Below, one piece after another: positions 7,712-17,392 of a DNA stretch of 64,000 nt. The position numbers were made by a program, and so were the translations under genes. Each line of letters opens with the position of its first letter. Position 1 is the stretch's first letter. Source of the stretch: Ferruginibacter sp. (GTDB lineage: Bacteria > Bacteroidota > Bacteroidia > Chitinophagales > Chitinophagaceae); NCBI GenBank assembly GCA_013141115.1, contig JABFRP010000002.1:2654647-2718646 (forward strand). Reading direction: 5' to 3'. The notes beneath the pieces are model-generated. The model did no database searches and was not told the origin of the DNA. It worked only from the letters and a program-made list of their open reading frames with translations.

Positions 7712-8266
7712 TTAAAAAGAAAAATTATTTAAGCAGTTATGTAGTCCGGGATGCAGCATGTCTTTTTCTGAAATGATGGCTTTTTCTGCCGGTATTTGCC
7801 AATCAATATTCAATGCCGCATCGTTATACATTATACCGCCTTCACATTCTTTATGATAAAATTCATCACATTTATAAAATACTTCGGCAGTTGGGCTAAT
7901 AACGGAATAGCCATGTGCAAATCCTTTAGGTATCAGCAATTGTTTTTTATTGGCTGCCGATAATTCTATAATAAATGCTTTGCCATAAGTAGGAGAGCCT
8001 TTGCGAATGTCAACCGCTACATCTAAAATGCTGCCGCTTAATGCTCTTATTAATTTTATTTGTGCATGAGGGTTTAACTGGTAATGCAAACCACGTATTA
8101 CGCCGTAAGATGATTGCGCCTGGTTATCCTGTACAAATTTTATGGTAACGCCTTCGGCAGCAAATGTGTTCTCATTATAGCTTTCGTAAAAATAGCCACG
8201 GCTGTCTTCAAATACTTTGGGTTCAAAAACCAGTAATCCCGGAAAATCTGTTTTAATGAAAGGCAT
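7712..8266 (-). CDS. rfbC: dTDP-4-dehydrorhamnose 3,5-epimerase
   Basis: The 184 residues form a cupin of normal RmlC length. Signatures are SRGYFYESYNENTF, VQDNQAQSSYGVIRGLHYQ (with the catalytic-region His), DVAVDIRKGSPTYG and IPKGFAHGYSVISPTAEVFYKCDEFY. It epimerises C3 and C5 of dTDP-4-keto-6-deoxyglucose, before RmlD. rfbA and rfbB are not in the window, so dTDP-rhamnose synthesis must be completed by genes elsewhere. A 118-bp spacer with repeat words separates it from the upstream epimerase. Confidence 0.95.
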   Translation of the reverse strand: MPFIKTDFPGLLVFEPKVFEDSRGYFYESYNENTFAAEGVTIKFVQDNQAQSSYGVIRGLHYQLNPHAQIKLIRALSGSILDVAVDIRKGSPTYGKAFIIELSAANKKQLLIPKGFAHGYSVISPTAEVFYKCDEFYHKECEGGIMYNDAALNIDWQIPAEKAIISEKDMLHPGLHNCLNNFSF

Positions 8267-8274
8267 TTTTTTAA

Positions 8275-8390
8275 TTAATAATTGAAAATGAAATAATGGA
8301 TAATGTTTTCAAAAAAAACTTTTGGAATATTGTAATGGACTTTGAAATTAAAGAATTATTCATTATCCATTAAACCATTATCCATTAACT
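8275..8390. repeat. Spacer rich in ATGGATAAT / ATTATCCAT words
   Basis: AATGGATAATG at about 8296 is followed by CATTATCCATT and a second ATTATCCATT near 8360-8385, giving imperfect inverted and direct repeats. The same words form the hairpin after efp. There is no coding potential. It separates two genes of one operon and may modulate read-through. Confidence 0.5.
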
Positions 8391-9371
8391 ATAAAGTTGC
8401 TTAAAATAATTAATAGTTTCAACCAAACCATCTTCAAACTTTTTGGTGGGTTGATAACCCAATAAATTTTTTGCTAAAGAAATATCTGCCAACGAATCCC
8501 TTATATCACCGGCTCTCGGCTCACGGTAAGTGGCATTAAAGCTGCTGCTTAATTGTGTTTGGCAGGTTTTGTACAGATCATTAACGGTAAATCTTTCTCC
8601 TATGGCCACATTGTACACTTTCTTAAAAGCTTCTTCATTGTCGGTTAACATGCCTCTTACATTTATCTGCACGGCATTATCTACAAAAGTAAAATCCCTG
8701 GTTTGTTCTCCATCTCCATTAATATAAACCGGTGTTTGGTTCATTATGCCTTTTACAAATAAGGGAATAACGGCAGCGTATGGCCCATCGGGATCCTGTC
8801 TTGGGCCAAAAATATTAAAATACCTGAAGCCCATTAATTTTATGCCATACACATCGGCAAAAACCTGTGCATATAATTCGTTTGTTTTTTTTGTGGCAGC
8901 ATAAGGCGATAGACAATTACCGATCCTGCTTTCTATTTTAGGCAGCGTTGGCTCATCACCATATACAGAGGAAGAAGAAGCGTAAACAAAAGTTTTTACT
9001 TTGTTATCAATAGCGGCTTTAAGCATGTTTACAAAGCCACCCACATTTACTTCGTTAAAATAAATGGGCTCTTTAATACTGCGTGGCACAGAACCCAACG
9101 CTGCCTGGTGGCTCACATAATCAATACCTGCACAGGCGTGTAAACAGGTTTCCGCATTTCTGATATCGCCTTCAATAAATTCAAAGCCGGGATATTGTTT
9201 TAAAACATCCAGGTTGCTGTTAAAACCATTCACCATATTATCCAATACCCTCACTTTTTTAGCACCATTTTTCAGCAGGTATTCTGCAATATGCCCGCCA
9301 ATAAAACCAGCCCCACCGGTTACTAAAAAATTACTGTTGCTTAAATCTTTTGTATGAAAATTGCTACTCAT
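8385..9371 (-). CDS. UDP-HexNAc(A) 4-epimerase, WbpP/TviC-like
   Basis: A 328-residue extended short-chain dehydrogenase. The NAD site TGGAGFIGGH is at about residue 18, HQAALGSVPRSI is typical of the WbpP/TviC branch, and the Ser-Tyr-Lys active site is seen as SSSSVYGD and YAATKKTNE. RYFNIFGPRQDP and DGEQTRDFTFVDN are further family blocks. Next to a TviB/WbpA-type dehydrogenase it probably interconverts UDP-GlcNAcA and UDP-GalNAcA, as in Vi antigen and related surface polysaccharides. Specificity between GlcNAc and GlcNAcA is inferred from context. Confidence 0.85.
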   Translation of the reverse strand: MSSNFHTKDLSNSNFLVTGGAGFIGGHIAEYLLKNGAKKVRVLDNMVNGFNSNLDVLKQYPGFEFIEGDIRNAETCLHACAGIDYVSHQAALGSVPRSIKEPIYFNEVNVGGFVNMLKAAIDNKVKTFVYASSSSVYGDEPTLPKIESRIGNCLSPYAATKKTNELYAQVFADVYGIKLMGFRYFNIFGPRQDPDGPYAAVIPLFVKGIMNQTPVYINGDGEQTRDFTFVDNAVQINVRGMLTDNEEAFKKVYNVAIGERFTVNDLYKTCQTQLSSSFNATYREPRAGDIRDSLADISLAKNLLGYQPTKKFEDGLVETINYFKQLYS

Positions 9372-9461
9372 GGTAAATGTCGAATTGAATAATATCCAAT
9401 GTAAAAACTGTTATTGGTCTAAAGAATATTTATAAATTTCAAATTCATAAATTCGATATTG

Positions 9462-10751
9462 TTACAGGCTCCAATAATTTCTGTTGCTTATTTTATTTCT
9501 GTAAATACCTTTTAAATCTGCCACCAGTGCATTAGGTTTTGTAATGGAAGTAAAATATGCATCATCCAATATTTTGTAAGCATTGTGCGGCACGGTAACA
9601 ATTACCGCATCGTAATCATTGCTCAGTTGTGCTGTTAATGCAAAACCGTATTCATGTTTTAATTCATCACTTTCAGCATGAGGGTCGGCAACATCTACGT
9701 TTAACGAATATGATTTTAATTCTTTTACCACATCGGCTACTTTACTGTTTCTGATATCGCTTACATTTTCTTTAAATGTAGCACCCATTACTAAAACTTT
9801 AGCATCTTTTATATTGCCGTTATGCTGAATAATATGCTGTAATATTTTCTTTGCTACATAACCAGCCATGCCATCATTAATAACACGTCCGGCTAAAATT
9901 ACCTGGCTATCATAACCTAATTCTTTTGATTTGTAGGTTAAATAGTAGGGGTCAACACCAATACAATGGCCACCTACCAGGCCGGGTTGAAATTTAAGAA
10001 AATTCCATTTAGTGCCTGCGGCTTCCAATACTTCGTAAGTATTAATATTCATTCTGTCGAAAATAATACTCAGCTCATTCATTAAAGCAATGTTGAGATC
10101 ACGTTGTGTATTTTCAATAATTTTTGCAGCTTCTGCTACTTTAATGGATGATGCTTTGTGTACACCGGCCTTAACTACCAGTTCGTAAACTTTAGCAATT
10201 ACATCTAAACTTTCTGCATCGCATCCGCTTACTACTTTTACTATACTTGATAAAGTATGCTCTTTATCACCCGGATTAATTCTTTCCGGCGAGTAGCCTA
10301 ATTTAAAATCAATAATATTTTTTAAGCCACTTAATTTTTCAATAATGGGTAAACAATCTTCTTCTGTACAACCAGGGTAAACGGTACTTTCAAAAACTAT
10401 ATAGTCATCTTTTTTTACCACTTTGCCAATGGTTTCGCTGGCTCTTTGCACGGGCACTAAATCAGGCACATTATGGTCATCTACAGGAGTGGGTACTGCA
10501 ACAATAAAGAAATTTGCTTGCTTTAATACATCCAGGTCGTTGGTAAATTCAATATCGCAACCATCAAAAGCACTGCTTTCCAGTTCCTGGCTGGGGTCAA
10601 TTTTATTACGCATCATTTCCACCCGCTTTGCATTTATATCAAAGCCAATTACTTTTATCTTTTTTGCAAACTCCAGCGCAATGGGTAAACCAACATAGCC
10701 TAAACCAATTACAGCAAGTTTCTTTTTTTTCTCAATTAAGTCCTGGTACAT
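9462..10751 (-). CDS. UDP-N-acetylhexosamine 6-dehydrogenase (TviB/WbpA type)
   Basis: A 429-residue nucleotide-sugar dehydrogenase of the UDPGDH superfamily. The NAD motif is KLAVIGLGYVGLPIALEF, and the catalytic cysteine lies in GLVGGHCIGVDPYYL, whose GGHCIGVDP form is typical of HexNAc dehydrogenases rather than Ugd (GGSCFPKD). The C-terminal substrate domain has FKENVSDIRNSKVADV. It oxidises C6 of UDP-GlcNAc (or ManNAc) to the uronic acid with two NAD. It is followed 90 nt downstream by the TviC-like epimerase, making a functional pair. Confidence 0.9.
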   Translation of the reverse strand: MYQDLIEKKKKLAVIGLGYVGLPIALEFAKKIKVIGFDINAKRVEMMRNKIDPSQELESSAFDGCDIEFTNDLDVLKQANFFIVAVPTPVDDHNVPDLVPVQRASETIGKVVKKDDYIVFESTVYPGCTEEDCLPIIEKLSGLKNIIDFKLGYSPERINPGDKEHTLSSIVKVVSGCDAESLDVIAKVYELVVKAGVHKASSIKVAEAAKIIENTQRDLNIALMNELSIIFDRMNINTYEVLEAAGTKWNFLKFQPGLVGGHCIGVDPYYLTYKSKELGYDSQVILAGRVINDGMAGYVAKKILQHIIQHNGNIKDAKVLVMGATFKENVSDIRNSKVADVVKELKSYSLNVDVADPHAESDELKHEYGFALTAQLSNDYDAVIVTVPHNAYKILDDAYFTSITKPNALVADLKGIYRNKISNRNYWSL

Positions 10752-10777
10752 TAATAGGTATAATTATAAATGATGAA

Positions 10778-11755
10778 TTACTTTTTACTTTCAAACTCTT
10801 TGGGCAATTTGTACAATTCTTCTTTAGGTAAATTCTTAAAATACTCATAAGTAATTTTCAAACCCTCGGCTCTTGATACTTTGGGTTGCCAGCCTAATAG
10901 TTCCTTTGCTTTTGTAATGTCCGGTTGCCTTTGCTTAGGATCATCGGTGGGTAATTCTTTGTACACAATTTTTTGTGCTGTGCCGGTTAGTTTAATAATT
11001 TCTTCTGCAAAATCTTTTAAAGAAATCTCATCGGGGTTACCAATGTTTACAGGTTGTGCATGATCGCTCATCAGCAACCGGTAAATACCTTCTACCAGGT
11101 CATCTACATAACAAAAACTTCTTGTTTGGCTACCATCCCCAAATACGGTCAGGTCTTCGCCTCGCAATGCCTGGCCAATAAATGCAGGTAATGCACGTCC
11201 GTCGTTTAGCCTCATGCGTGGGCCGTAAGTGTTGAAGATTCTTATTATCCTTGTTTCTACATGATGAAAAGTATGGTAGGCCATGGTGATAGCTTCCTGA
11301 AAACGTTTGGCTTCATCATACACACCTCTTGGTCCCACAGGGTTTACATTTCCCCAATATTCTTCTGTTTGAGGGTGTACTAACGGGTCACCATAAACTT
11401 CGCTGGTACTGGCCACTAATATCCTTGCATTTTTTGCTAACGCTAATCCTAAGCAATTGTGTGTACCTAAAGAGCCCACCTTTAATGTTTGTATAGGAAT
11501 TTTTAAATAATCTATCGGGCTTGCAGGCGAAGCAAAGTGTAAAATATAATCCAACTTGCCGGTTACGTGTATAAATTTTGAAACATCGTGATGGTAAAAC
11601 TCAAACTCTTTTAACTTAAAAAGATGTTCAATGTTTTTTAGGTCGCCGGTAATTAAGTTATCCATGCCAATAACATGGTAACCTTCTTTTATAAATCTGT
11701 CGCAAAGATGGCTGCCTAAAAAACCTGCTGCGCCTGTTATTAAAATCCTTTTCAT
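10778..11755 (-). CDS. UDP-glucuronate decarboxylase (UDP-xylose synthase)
   Basis: The protein has 325 residues and an extended SDR fold. It has [20 protein letters not shown] for NAD binding, [18 protein letters not shown] which is characteristic of [12 protein letters not shown], and [10 protein letters not shown] containing the active-site Tyr-Lys. The [10 protein letters not shown] and [16 protein letters not shown] blocks agree. It decarboxylates UDP-glucuronate to UDP-xylose. The gene follows ugd by 19 nt, and Ugd makes its substrate, so the order fits a linear pathway UDP-Glc to UDP-GlcA to UDP-Xyl. Confidence 0.93.
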   Translation of the reverse strand: MKRILITGAAGFLGSHLCDRFIKEGYHVIGMDNLITGDLKNIEHLFKLKEFEFYHHDVSKFIHVTGKLDYILHFASPASPIDYLKIPIQTLKVGSLGTHNCLGLALAKNARILVASTSEVYGDPLVHPQTEEYWGNVNPVGPRGVYDEAKRFQEAITMAYHTFHHVETRIIRIFNTYGPRMRLNDGRALPAFIGQALRGEDLTVFGDGSQTRSFCYVDDLVEGIYRLLMSDHAQPVNIGNPDEISLKDFAEEIIKLTGTAQKIVYKELPTDDPKQRQPDITKAKELLGWQPKVSRAEGLKITYEYFKNLPKEELYKLPKEFESKK

Positions 11756-11774
11756 TCAGTAGAGCTTTTAATAG

Positions 11775-13100
11775 TTAATTAAGAATTGTTTTTCTTCCTA
11801 CACTTACATAATAAAAGCCCATGTCTTCCATATGTTTCAGATCAAATAAATTTCTGCCGTCAAAAATTACTTTGTTTTTAAGCATTGTAATTATTTTCTC
11901 AAAATCCGGGGTTCTGAATTCGCTCCATTCTGTAGCAATAACTAAATTATCTGCATCGGTTAAAGCATCATATTGCCTTTCAGAAAAAGTAATGGTATTA
12001 CCCAATATTGCTTTTACATTTGGCATTGCCTCGGGATCGTAAGCATTTACCACGGCACCTGCCTTTAATAATTCATCAATAATATATAAAGCCGGCGCTT
12101 CTCTTATATCATCTGTATTGGGTTTAAATGCCAGGCCCCACAGCGCAATTTTTTTGCCTTTAAGATCATTTTTAAAATAGGCTTTTATTTTAGGCAGCAA
12201 ATGCAACTTTTGCTTTTCATTTACATCCATCACTGCATTTAATATTTTAAAATCATAATCCACCTGGGTAGAAGATTTTACCAATGCCTGGACATCTTTA
12301 GGGAAACAACTGCCGCCGTAACCAATACCGGGGAATAAAAAACGTTTACCTATTCTGTCATCGCTGCCAATGCCTTTGCGTACCATATCCACATCTGCAC
12401 CCAGGCGTTCGCACAACTGGGCAATTTCATTCATAAAAGTTATTTTGGTGGCCAGAAAAGAGTTAGCAGCATACTTGGTAAGTTCTGCACTTTTTTCATC
12501 CATAAAAATTATTGGATTTCCCTGGCGCACAAAAGGTGCATACAGATCAAGTAATACTTTTTTTGCTTTTTCGCTTTCGGTACCAATCACCACACGGTCT
12601 GGTTTCATAAAATCTTCTACTGCTACTCCTTCTCTTAAAAATTCAGGATTGGAAACAACAGCAAAAGATGCTTCGGATGCACCATTATTTATTATGGCAG
12701 CTTTTACCCTGTCTGCAGTACCCACTGGCACGGTACTTTTATCAATGATTATTTTATAGTCATCTTCTTTAATTAGTTTACCCAAATCATTGGCTACCCC
12801 TAAAATGTATTTTAAATCTGCACTGCCATCTTCACCGGGAGGTGTGGGCAAAGCCAGAAAAACTACTTTGGCATCTTTTATAGCATCTTCAAGTACAGTG
12901 GTAAAATGCAGGCGGCCTTCTTTTTGATTGCGTAAGAATAATTTTTCCAGTCCTGGCTCGTAAATGGTTATTTGGCCAGACGACAATTTATCTACTTTTG
13001 TTTTATCTATATCCACACAAATAACATCATTGCCTGTTTCGGCAAAGCATGTACCTGTAACCAGGCCAACATATCCAGTTCCTACAACTGCTATTTTCAT
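11775..13100 (-). CDS. ugd: UDP-glucose 6-dehydrogenase
   Basis: The 441 residues include MKIAVVGTGYVGLVTGTCFAE for NAD binding, NPEFLREGVAVEDFMKPDRVVIG, and the catalytic-cysteine motif GIGYGGSCFPKDVQAL near residue 260, which marks true Ugd. The C-terminal domain carries FKPNTDDIREAP. It oxidises UDP-glucose to UDP-glucuronate. It lies between the DegT aminotransferase (28-nt gap) and UDP-xylose synthase in the leftward operon. Confidence 0.95.
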   Translation of the reverse strand: MKIAVVGTGYVGLVTGTCFAETGNDVICVDIDKTKVDKLSSGQITIYEPGLEKLFLRNQKEGRLHFTTVLEDAIKDAKVVFLALPTPPGEDGSADLKYILGVANDLGKLIKEDDYKIIIDKSTVPVGTADRVKAAIINNGASEASFAVVSNPEFLREGVAVEDFMKPDRVVIGTESEKAKKVLLDLYAPFVRQGNPIIFMDEKSAELTKYAANSFLATKITFMNEIAQLCERLGADVDMVRKGIGSDDRIGKRFLFPGIGYGGSCFPKDVQALVKSSTQVDYDFKILNAVMDVNEKQKLHLLPKIKAYFKNDLKGKKIALWGLAFKPNTDDIREAPALYIIDELLKAGAVVNAYDPEAMPNVKAILGNTITFSERQYDALTDADNLVIATEWSEFRTPDFEKIITMLKNKVIFDGRNLFDLKHMEDMGFYYVSVGRKTILN

Positions 13101-13128
13101 ATTTTTATTTTAGGGGTGAGATTTTTAA

Positions 13129-14259
13129 TTATTTATTTACAAATTCTAAAACCTTATTTATTATAAACGTTTGTTGTTCTTCATCCAGCTCGGTATGTAT
13201 GGGCAGGCTTATTACTCTTTCGGTTAACCAATCGGTAACTGGTAAATGGTAACTGCTTCCGCCAAATGCATCAAACATTTTTTGGCGATGCGCCGGCACG
13301 GGGTAGTAGATCATTGATGGAACAGCATTGTCTGCCAAAAACTGGTGCAGACCATCTCTGTCAACGCCCTCTACTAACAAAGTGTATTGATGAAATACAT
13401 GTTTATTATTCGCATCTCTAAACGGTACAGTTATCTTTTTATTATTTGCAAAGGCATTATCGTAAAAATCAGCTGCTTTCCTTCTGGCAGTAATATACTC
13501 ATCCAGATGGGTAAGTTTAATATCTAAAATGGCTGCCTGTACTGCATCCAGCCTGCTGTTGCACCCTATCACATCATGATAATATCTTTTGCTTTGGCCA
13601 TGCGATGCTATCATTCTTAATTTATCTGCCAGTGCATCATCATCGGTAAACATTGCTCCTCCATCGCCATAAGCACCCAGATTTTTGCTGGGGTAAAAAG
13701 AAGTGCAACCAATGTGGCCAATGCTGCCTGTTTTTTTGGTGCTGCCATTGCTAAAAGTATAATTGTTGCCAATGCCCTGAGCATTATCTTCAATTACAAA
13801 TAAATGGTGTGCGGCGGCAATTTTCATAATGGCTTCCATATTGGCAGCCTGCCCGTATAAATGAACGGGAACGATAGCTTTTGTTTTTGGCGTAATGGCT
13901 TTTTCAATTATTGCAGGATCTATACAAAATGTTTTGGCATCTACTTCTACAAAAATGGGCTTTATACCCAGCAAAGCAGCAACCTCAACGGTAGCTATAT
14001 AAGTAAAGGAAGGTGTAATAACTTCGTCACCAGATTTTAATCCTAAGGCCATCATTGCAATTTGTAAGGCATCGGTGCCGTTGGCACAAGGTATGCAATG
14101 CTTGCTGCCATGATATTTTGCCAGGTTTTCGGCAAAAGTACTTACCACTTTTCCGCCTATAAATGCCGAGCTTTCCAACACTGCTAATACAGCTGCATCC
14201 ACTTCGGTTTTTATTTTATGATACTGGGTTTTTGTATCTACCATTTGTAAGGGCCTCAT
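13129..14259 (-). CDS. DegT/DnrJ/EryC1 family sugar aminotransferase
   Basis: A PLP-dependent aminotransferase of 376 residues starting at MRPLQMVD. That ATG is 21 nt downstream of a consensus promoter, so the longer open frame upstream is noncoding. Motifs are SSAFIGGKVV, GTDALQIAMMALGL, TPSFTYIATVE, EDNAQGIG and the PLP lysine in TSFYPSKNLGAYGDGGA. C-terminal VFHQYTLLV and SLPIHTEL fit the family. It transfers an amino group to a keto-sugar nucleotide. As first gene of the operon it implies an amino sugar in the polysaccharide, but no 4,6-dehydratase is adjacent to define the substrate. Confidence 0.9.
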   Translation of the reverse strand: MRPLQMVDTKTQYHKIKTEVDAAVLAVLESSAFIGGKVVSTFAENLAKYHGSKHCIPCANGTDALQIAMMALGLKSGDEVITPSFTYIATVEVAALLGIKPIFVEVDAKTFCIDPAIIEKAITPKTKAIVPVHLYGQAANMEAIMKIAAAHHLFVIEDNAQGIGNNYTFSNGSTKKTGSIGHIGCTSFYPSKNLGAYGDGGAMFTDDDALADKLRMIASHGQSKRYYHDVIGCNSRLDAVQAAILDIKLTHLDEYITARRKAADFYDNAFANNKKITVPFRDANNKHVFHQYTLLVEGVDRDGLHQFLADNAVPSMIYYPVPAHRQKMFDAFGGSSYHLPVTDWLTERVISLPIHTELDEEQQTFIINKVLEFVNK

Positions 14260-14279
14260 AATGCTTTTTTTAACGTGGG

Positions 14280-14310
14280 CAAAGATAGCATTCGATTGGC
14301 AGTTGGCAAA
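14280..14310 (-). promoter_or_regulatory. Consensus Bacteroidota promoter for the nucleotide-sugar operon
   Basis: On the minus strand TTTG (14310-14307) is separated by 19 nt from TATCTTTG (14287-14280), an exact TTTG-N19-TAnnTTTG arrangement. It sets the start of the aminotransferase at 14259. Confidence 0.85.
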
Positions 14311-14403
14311 GGGGAAAGGTAATTGGGAATTGGTAATTAGCAATTTGGAGTGCAACGCATTACAACTATTAAAATACCGGCATAGCAACAATCTTTTTTT
14401 GTA

Positions 14404-14411
14404 TAGATTTG
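14404..14411 (+). promoter_or_regulatory. -7 box for waaA
   Basis: TAGATTTG fits TAnnTTTG. It lies 15 nt upstream of the proposed TTG start at 14426 and 45 nt before the first in-frame ATG (14456). No -33 TTTG is present at the expected spacing. Confidence 0.5.
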
Positions 14412-14425
14412 CTGCAAAATTAATC

Positions 14426-15698
14426 TTGGGCCAAATATTTTATAACCTGTTTTTGATGCTGTATTCGGCAGGCATCCGCATTGCTTCGCTGGCAAATCCT
14501 AAAGCCAAAAAATGGCTTGATGGCAGAAGGAATATTTTTGCAACGATCAACGATAAATTACCAAAGACCAACCATAAACTGGTTTGGATGCATTGCGCCA
14601 GCCTTGGAGAATTTGAACAGGGCAGGCCTTTGTTGGAAGCATTAAAAGCCAATAATGCCAGCTTGAAAATTGTGCTTACTTTTTTTTCTCCCAGTGGTTA
14701 TGAAGTGATGAAGGATTACAAAGGTGCCGATCATGTTTTTTATTTACCAATGGACAATGTTTTTGCAGCAAAAAAATTTATTGATGCTATCAATCCGTCA
14801 TTGGTATTGTGGGTAAAATACGAATACTGGTTTTATTATTTGCAGGAGTTAAAGCGCCGTAATATTCCGGTGCTTTTGGTTTCCGGAATATTCAGAACCA
14901 GCCAGCCGTTTTTTAAATGGTATGGTGGTATATGGAAACAAATGCTGCAAAACTTTGATCACTTTTTTTGTGCAGAATGAATCGTCGCAAAAATTGCTGG
15001 CGTCAATTGGCGTAACTGCCAATGTTACGGTTAGCGGCGATACAAGGTTTGACCGTGTAATTGAAATTGCAAAGCAAAGCTTAGATTCAAAAATTATACA
15101 ATCATTTTGTACTGGCAAAACAGTAATTGTTGCTGGCAGCACCTGGGAAGATGATGAAGTTATTTTAGCAGCTTATGGCGATGAAACCGATCATCAGCAA
15201 AAAATAATTATTGTGCCACATGAGTTAGATAAAGCGCATATAGAATCAATAAAAAAAATGTTTAAGAAGTCTGTTTGTTATACGGAACTGGAAAAAAATA
15301 ATGCACTGTTAAATGATATTGAGGAATACCATACTTTAATTGTTGATACCGTTGGTATGCTAAGCCGCTTATACAGTTATGGGCATATTAACTATGTGGG
15401 TGGAGGGTTTACCCATGATGGTATACATAATATTCTGGAGGCAGCAGTGTGGGGTAAGCCTGTAATTATTGGCGAGAATTACGATAAATATTTTGAAGCA
15501 GTAGATTTGATAGAAGCAGGTGCGGCAGAAAGCATTAGTGATGTGGTAGAACTGAAGGAAGTGGTTGATAACTGGCTTGAAGATGCTGTTGCTTACAATG
15601 AAAGCAGCAAGGCTGCTAAAGAATATGTGTATGCTAAAGCCGGCGCATCAGAAAAAATAATGGAGTATATTTATGTAAACCGCCTTTTAACCAATTGA
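14426..15698 (+). pseudogene. waaA: Kdo transferase, one-base frameshift in a T7 run
   Basis: WaaA (KdtA) transfers Kdo from CMP-Kdo to lipid A precursor at the inner membrane. The N-terminal half has a membrane anchor (FYNLFLMLYSAGIRIASL), WMHCASLGEFEQ and KYEYWFYYLQEL. The frame then stops after NFDHFFCAE. The other frame resumes exactly with FFVQNESSQKLLASIG, SGDTRFDRV, AGSTWEDDE and GGGFTHDGIHNILEAAVWGKPVI. Taking one T from the T7 run 14963-14969 joins both into a ~424-residue full-length enzyme. LPS core synthesis is normally essential, so a base-call error is more likely than a real null. The 3' end overlaps the convergent gene by 28 bp. Confidence 0.88.
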
Positions 15699-16417
15699 AT
15701 AAATTGCTGAACAACAGCATTGCTTTCGCTCCAGCCAATTTTAGTTTTTAATTCTCTTTGTATCCAGTATTCTGCTTCGGGTAAAATTGAAAAACTGTTG
15801 ATGGTTTTAATACTTCTTTCATACATACTTTCATCGCCACGAAACAATTCATTGATGAACAAAAAACGGTCGTTGATACCAATGGCTTTTCTCAGGTCTC
15901 TTATAGGCGCTTCGGTTAAAGCATCACCTAAATCTATTTTTGATTGTTTTAATTTATCGTTTAAAGAAGCGGCATTGCCTGCAATACTTTCGTTAATTTC
16001 TTTTTTTTGCTCTCCCTGCACTACAGAAGCAACCGGTTGCGGTATGGGTTGATTGGTTGGGGTAATTAAATGTTGCGCTAAAGTAGGTATCTCGTGTTCT
16101 TCTTCTTCAAAAACTATTGGTGGTTTATTGTGTACACTCATTTTTTGCATAACCTCGGCATTGCGTTTTATTTCTTCCAGCTCTGCTTCCAGTTCAGCTT
16201 CATCTACCTGTAATACCTGCACAATTTTTTCCTCTTCTCTTTTGGCAATGGTTTGAGGGATATCAACATTTATAGCAGCACTGTTACCGGGAGCTGCCGA
16301 CTGCAGCTGCGAAAGCTCCACCTGAAGCATTTGTACGGTAAATAACAGTTGGCTTGCCGGTGCGTTAGCGGCAAACTGTTCCTGTAATTTTTTTATGAGT
16401 GTGTCCACTCTTTGCAT
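15671..16417 (-). CDS. Conserved Bacteroidota protein of unknown function
   Basis: The protein has 248 residues and no signal peptide. An N-terminal helical, probably coiled-coil segment (VDTLIKKLQEQF, QMLQVELSQLQS) precedes an acidic low-complexity middle rich in Glu. A conserved C-terminal domain is DLRKAIGINDRFLFINELFRGDESMYERSIKTINS...AEYWIQREL. This C-terminal pattern recurs in Bacteroidota hypothetical proteins; I know no assigned activity. It is convergent with waaA and divergent from tdk. Confidence 0.7.
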   Translation of the reverse strand: MQRVDTLIKKLQEQFAANAPASQLLFTVQMLQVELSQLQSAAPGNSAAINVDIPQTIAKREEEKIVQVLQVDEAELEAELEEIKRNAEVMQKMSVHNKPPIVFEEEEHEIPTLAQHLITPTNQPIPQPVASVVQGEQKKEINESIAGNAASLNDKLKQSKIDLGDALTEAPIRDLRKAIGINDRFLFINELFRGDESMYERSIKTINSFSILPEAEYWIQRELKTKIGWSESNAVVQQFIQLVKRRFT

Positions 16418-16507
16418 GAATAATTATACTTTTGATGCCCTGTAAGTTAATCTATCTAAAAAATTTAGTGGCCTAAGTTACAAATACAATTTTAAAAAAT
16501 AATACTA

Positions 16508-17077
16508 ATGTTTATAGAACCAAGTTTTGGCGGGGGGCGCAGGGGCTGGATTGAAGTAATTTGCGGCAGCATGTTCAGTGGTAAAACCGAAGAACTGATA
16601 AGAAGATTAAAGAGAGTAAAGATCGCTAACCTTAAAGTGGAGATATTTAAGCCTGCCATTGATGTACGATACGATGCCGAAAAAATTGTAAGTCACGATA
16701 CCAATGCCATACAATCTACGCCGGTAGACAGTTCCCAAACTATTTTACTGCTGGCGCAGGATGTAGATGTGGTGGGTATTGATGAAGCCCAGTTTTTTGA
16801 TGCAGAGATTGGTAATGTTTGTGAATTACTGGCTATCAAAGGTATTCGTGTTATTGTTGCCGGACTGGATATGGATTATTTAGGCAAACCATTTGGCCAA
16901 ATGCCCAACCTTTTAGCCAAGGCTGATTATATTACCAAGCTGCACGCCATCTGTGTTAAGTGTGGCAATATTGCTAACATCAGCTACCGTAAGGAAGCCA
17001 AAGGGCCTCAGGTATTATTGGGAGAAAAAGATATTTACGAACCACGTTGCAGGCATTGTGCACAGGAAAGAGATTGA
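16508..17077 (+). CDS. tdk: Thymidine kinase
   Basis: A 189-residue type II (TK1-like) thymidine kinase. The P-loop is [15 protein letters not shown], the Walker B-like element is VGIDEAQFF, and the lasso loop region is [18 protein letters not shown]. Zinc ligands are CVKC and CRHC. It phosphorylates thymidine with ATP for dTTP salvage. It stands alone, with a dispersed repeat immediately after it. Confidence 0.96.
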   Translation: MFIEPSFGGGRRGWIEVICGSMFSGKTEELIRRLKRVKIANLKVEIFKPAIDVRYDAEKIVSHDTNAIQSTPVDSSQTILLLAQDVDVVGIDEAQFFDAEIGNVCELLAIKGIRVIVAGLDMDYLGKPFGQMPNLLAKADYITKLHAICVKCGNIANISYRKEAKGPQVLLGEKDIYEPRCRHCAQERD

Positions 17078-17113
17078 TTTTTTATTTTACGAGCATTTGT
17101 TTTTTATAGTATT

Positions 17114-17191
17114 ATCGTTGCCGGAGTTTATCCTGAGGAACGAAGGACTCGTTTCAAAAACATATCATTGGGCAACATTACTTGTGTTTGG
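17114..17191. repeat. Dispersed repeat, copy B
   Basis: Matches copy A (4721-4797) in the same orientation across about 77 bp, with near-identity over GCCGGAGTTTATCCTGAG and AACGAAGGACTCG and looser similarity after CATTGGG. It starts 37 nt after the tdk stop. Confidence 0.75.
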
Positions 17192-17260
17192 TATTTAAAC
17201 TCTAAATATTGCTTCTTTTATCACAATCCTCTTCAGTTTTATGATATTCGGTTTAAATAA

Positions 17261-17377
17261 ATGCGTTTAAGTAAGCTGTATTTCTTTAACTACTCAAACT
17301 TATTATTGATATTGCAGGCAATTACGCAACTCTGCTTAACAGTTATCTTGCAGGTGCAATTAATTTATTTAAAGTAA
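17261..17377 (+). CDS. Possible 38-aa leader ORF upstream of the AraC gene
   Basis: ATG at 17261 to TAA at 17375-17377. The peptide begins MRLSKLYFF and is hydrophobic in its middle (LLLILQAITQLCLTVILQV). It starts with the same five residues as the AraC protein, and the surrounding DNA ATGCGTTTRAGTAA is repeated at the AraC start. It ends 15 nt before that start. It could be a translated leader that couples or attenuates the regulator, or a chance frame around a duplicated start region. There is no homology evidence. Confidence 0.3.
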   Translation: MRLSKLYFFNYSNLLLILQAITQLCLTVILQVQLIYLK

Positions 17378-17392
17378 AATCGGGAGTCATAT

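Noticed and set aside
14260..14391. N-terminal extension of the DegT aminotransferase
   Set aside because: The extension crosses a consensus promoter, so the shorter ATG start at 14259 is used.
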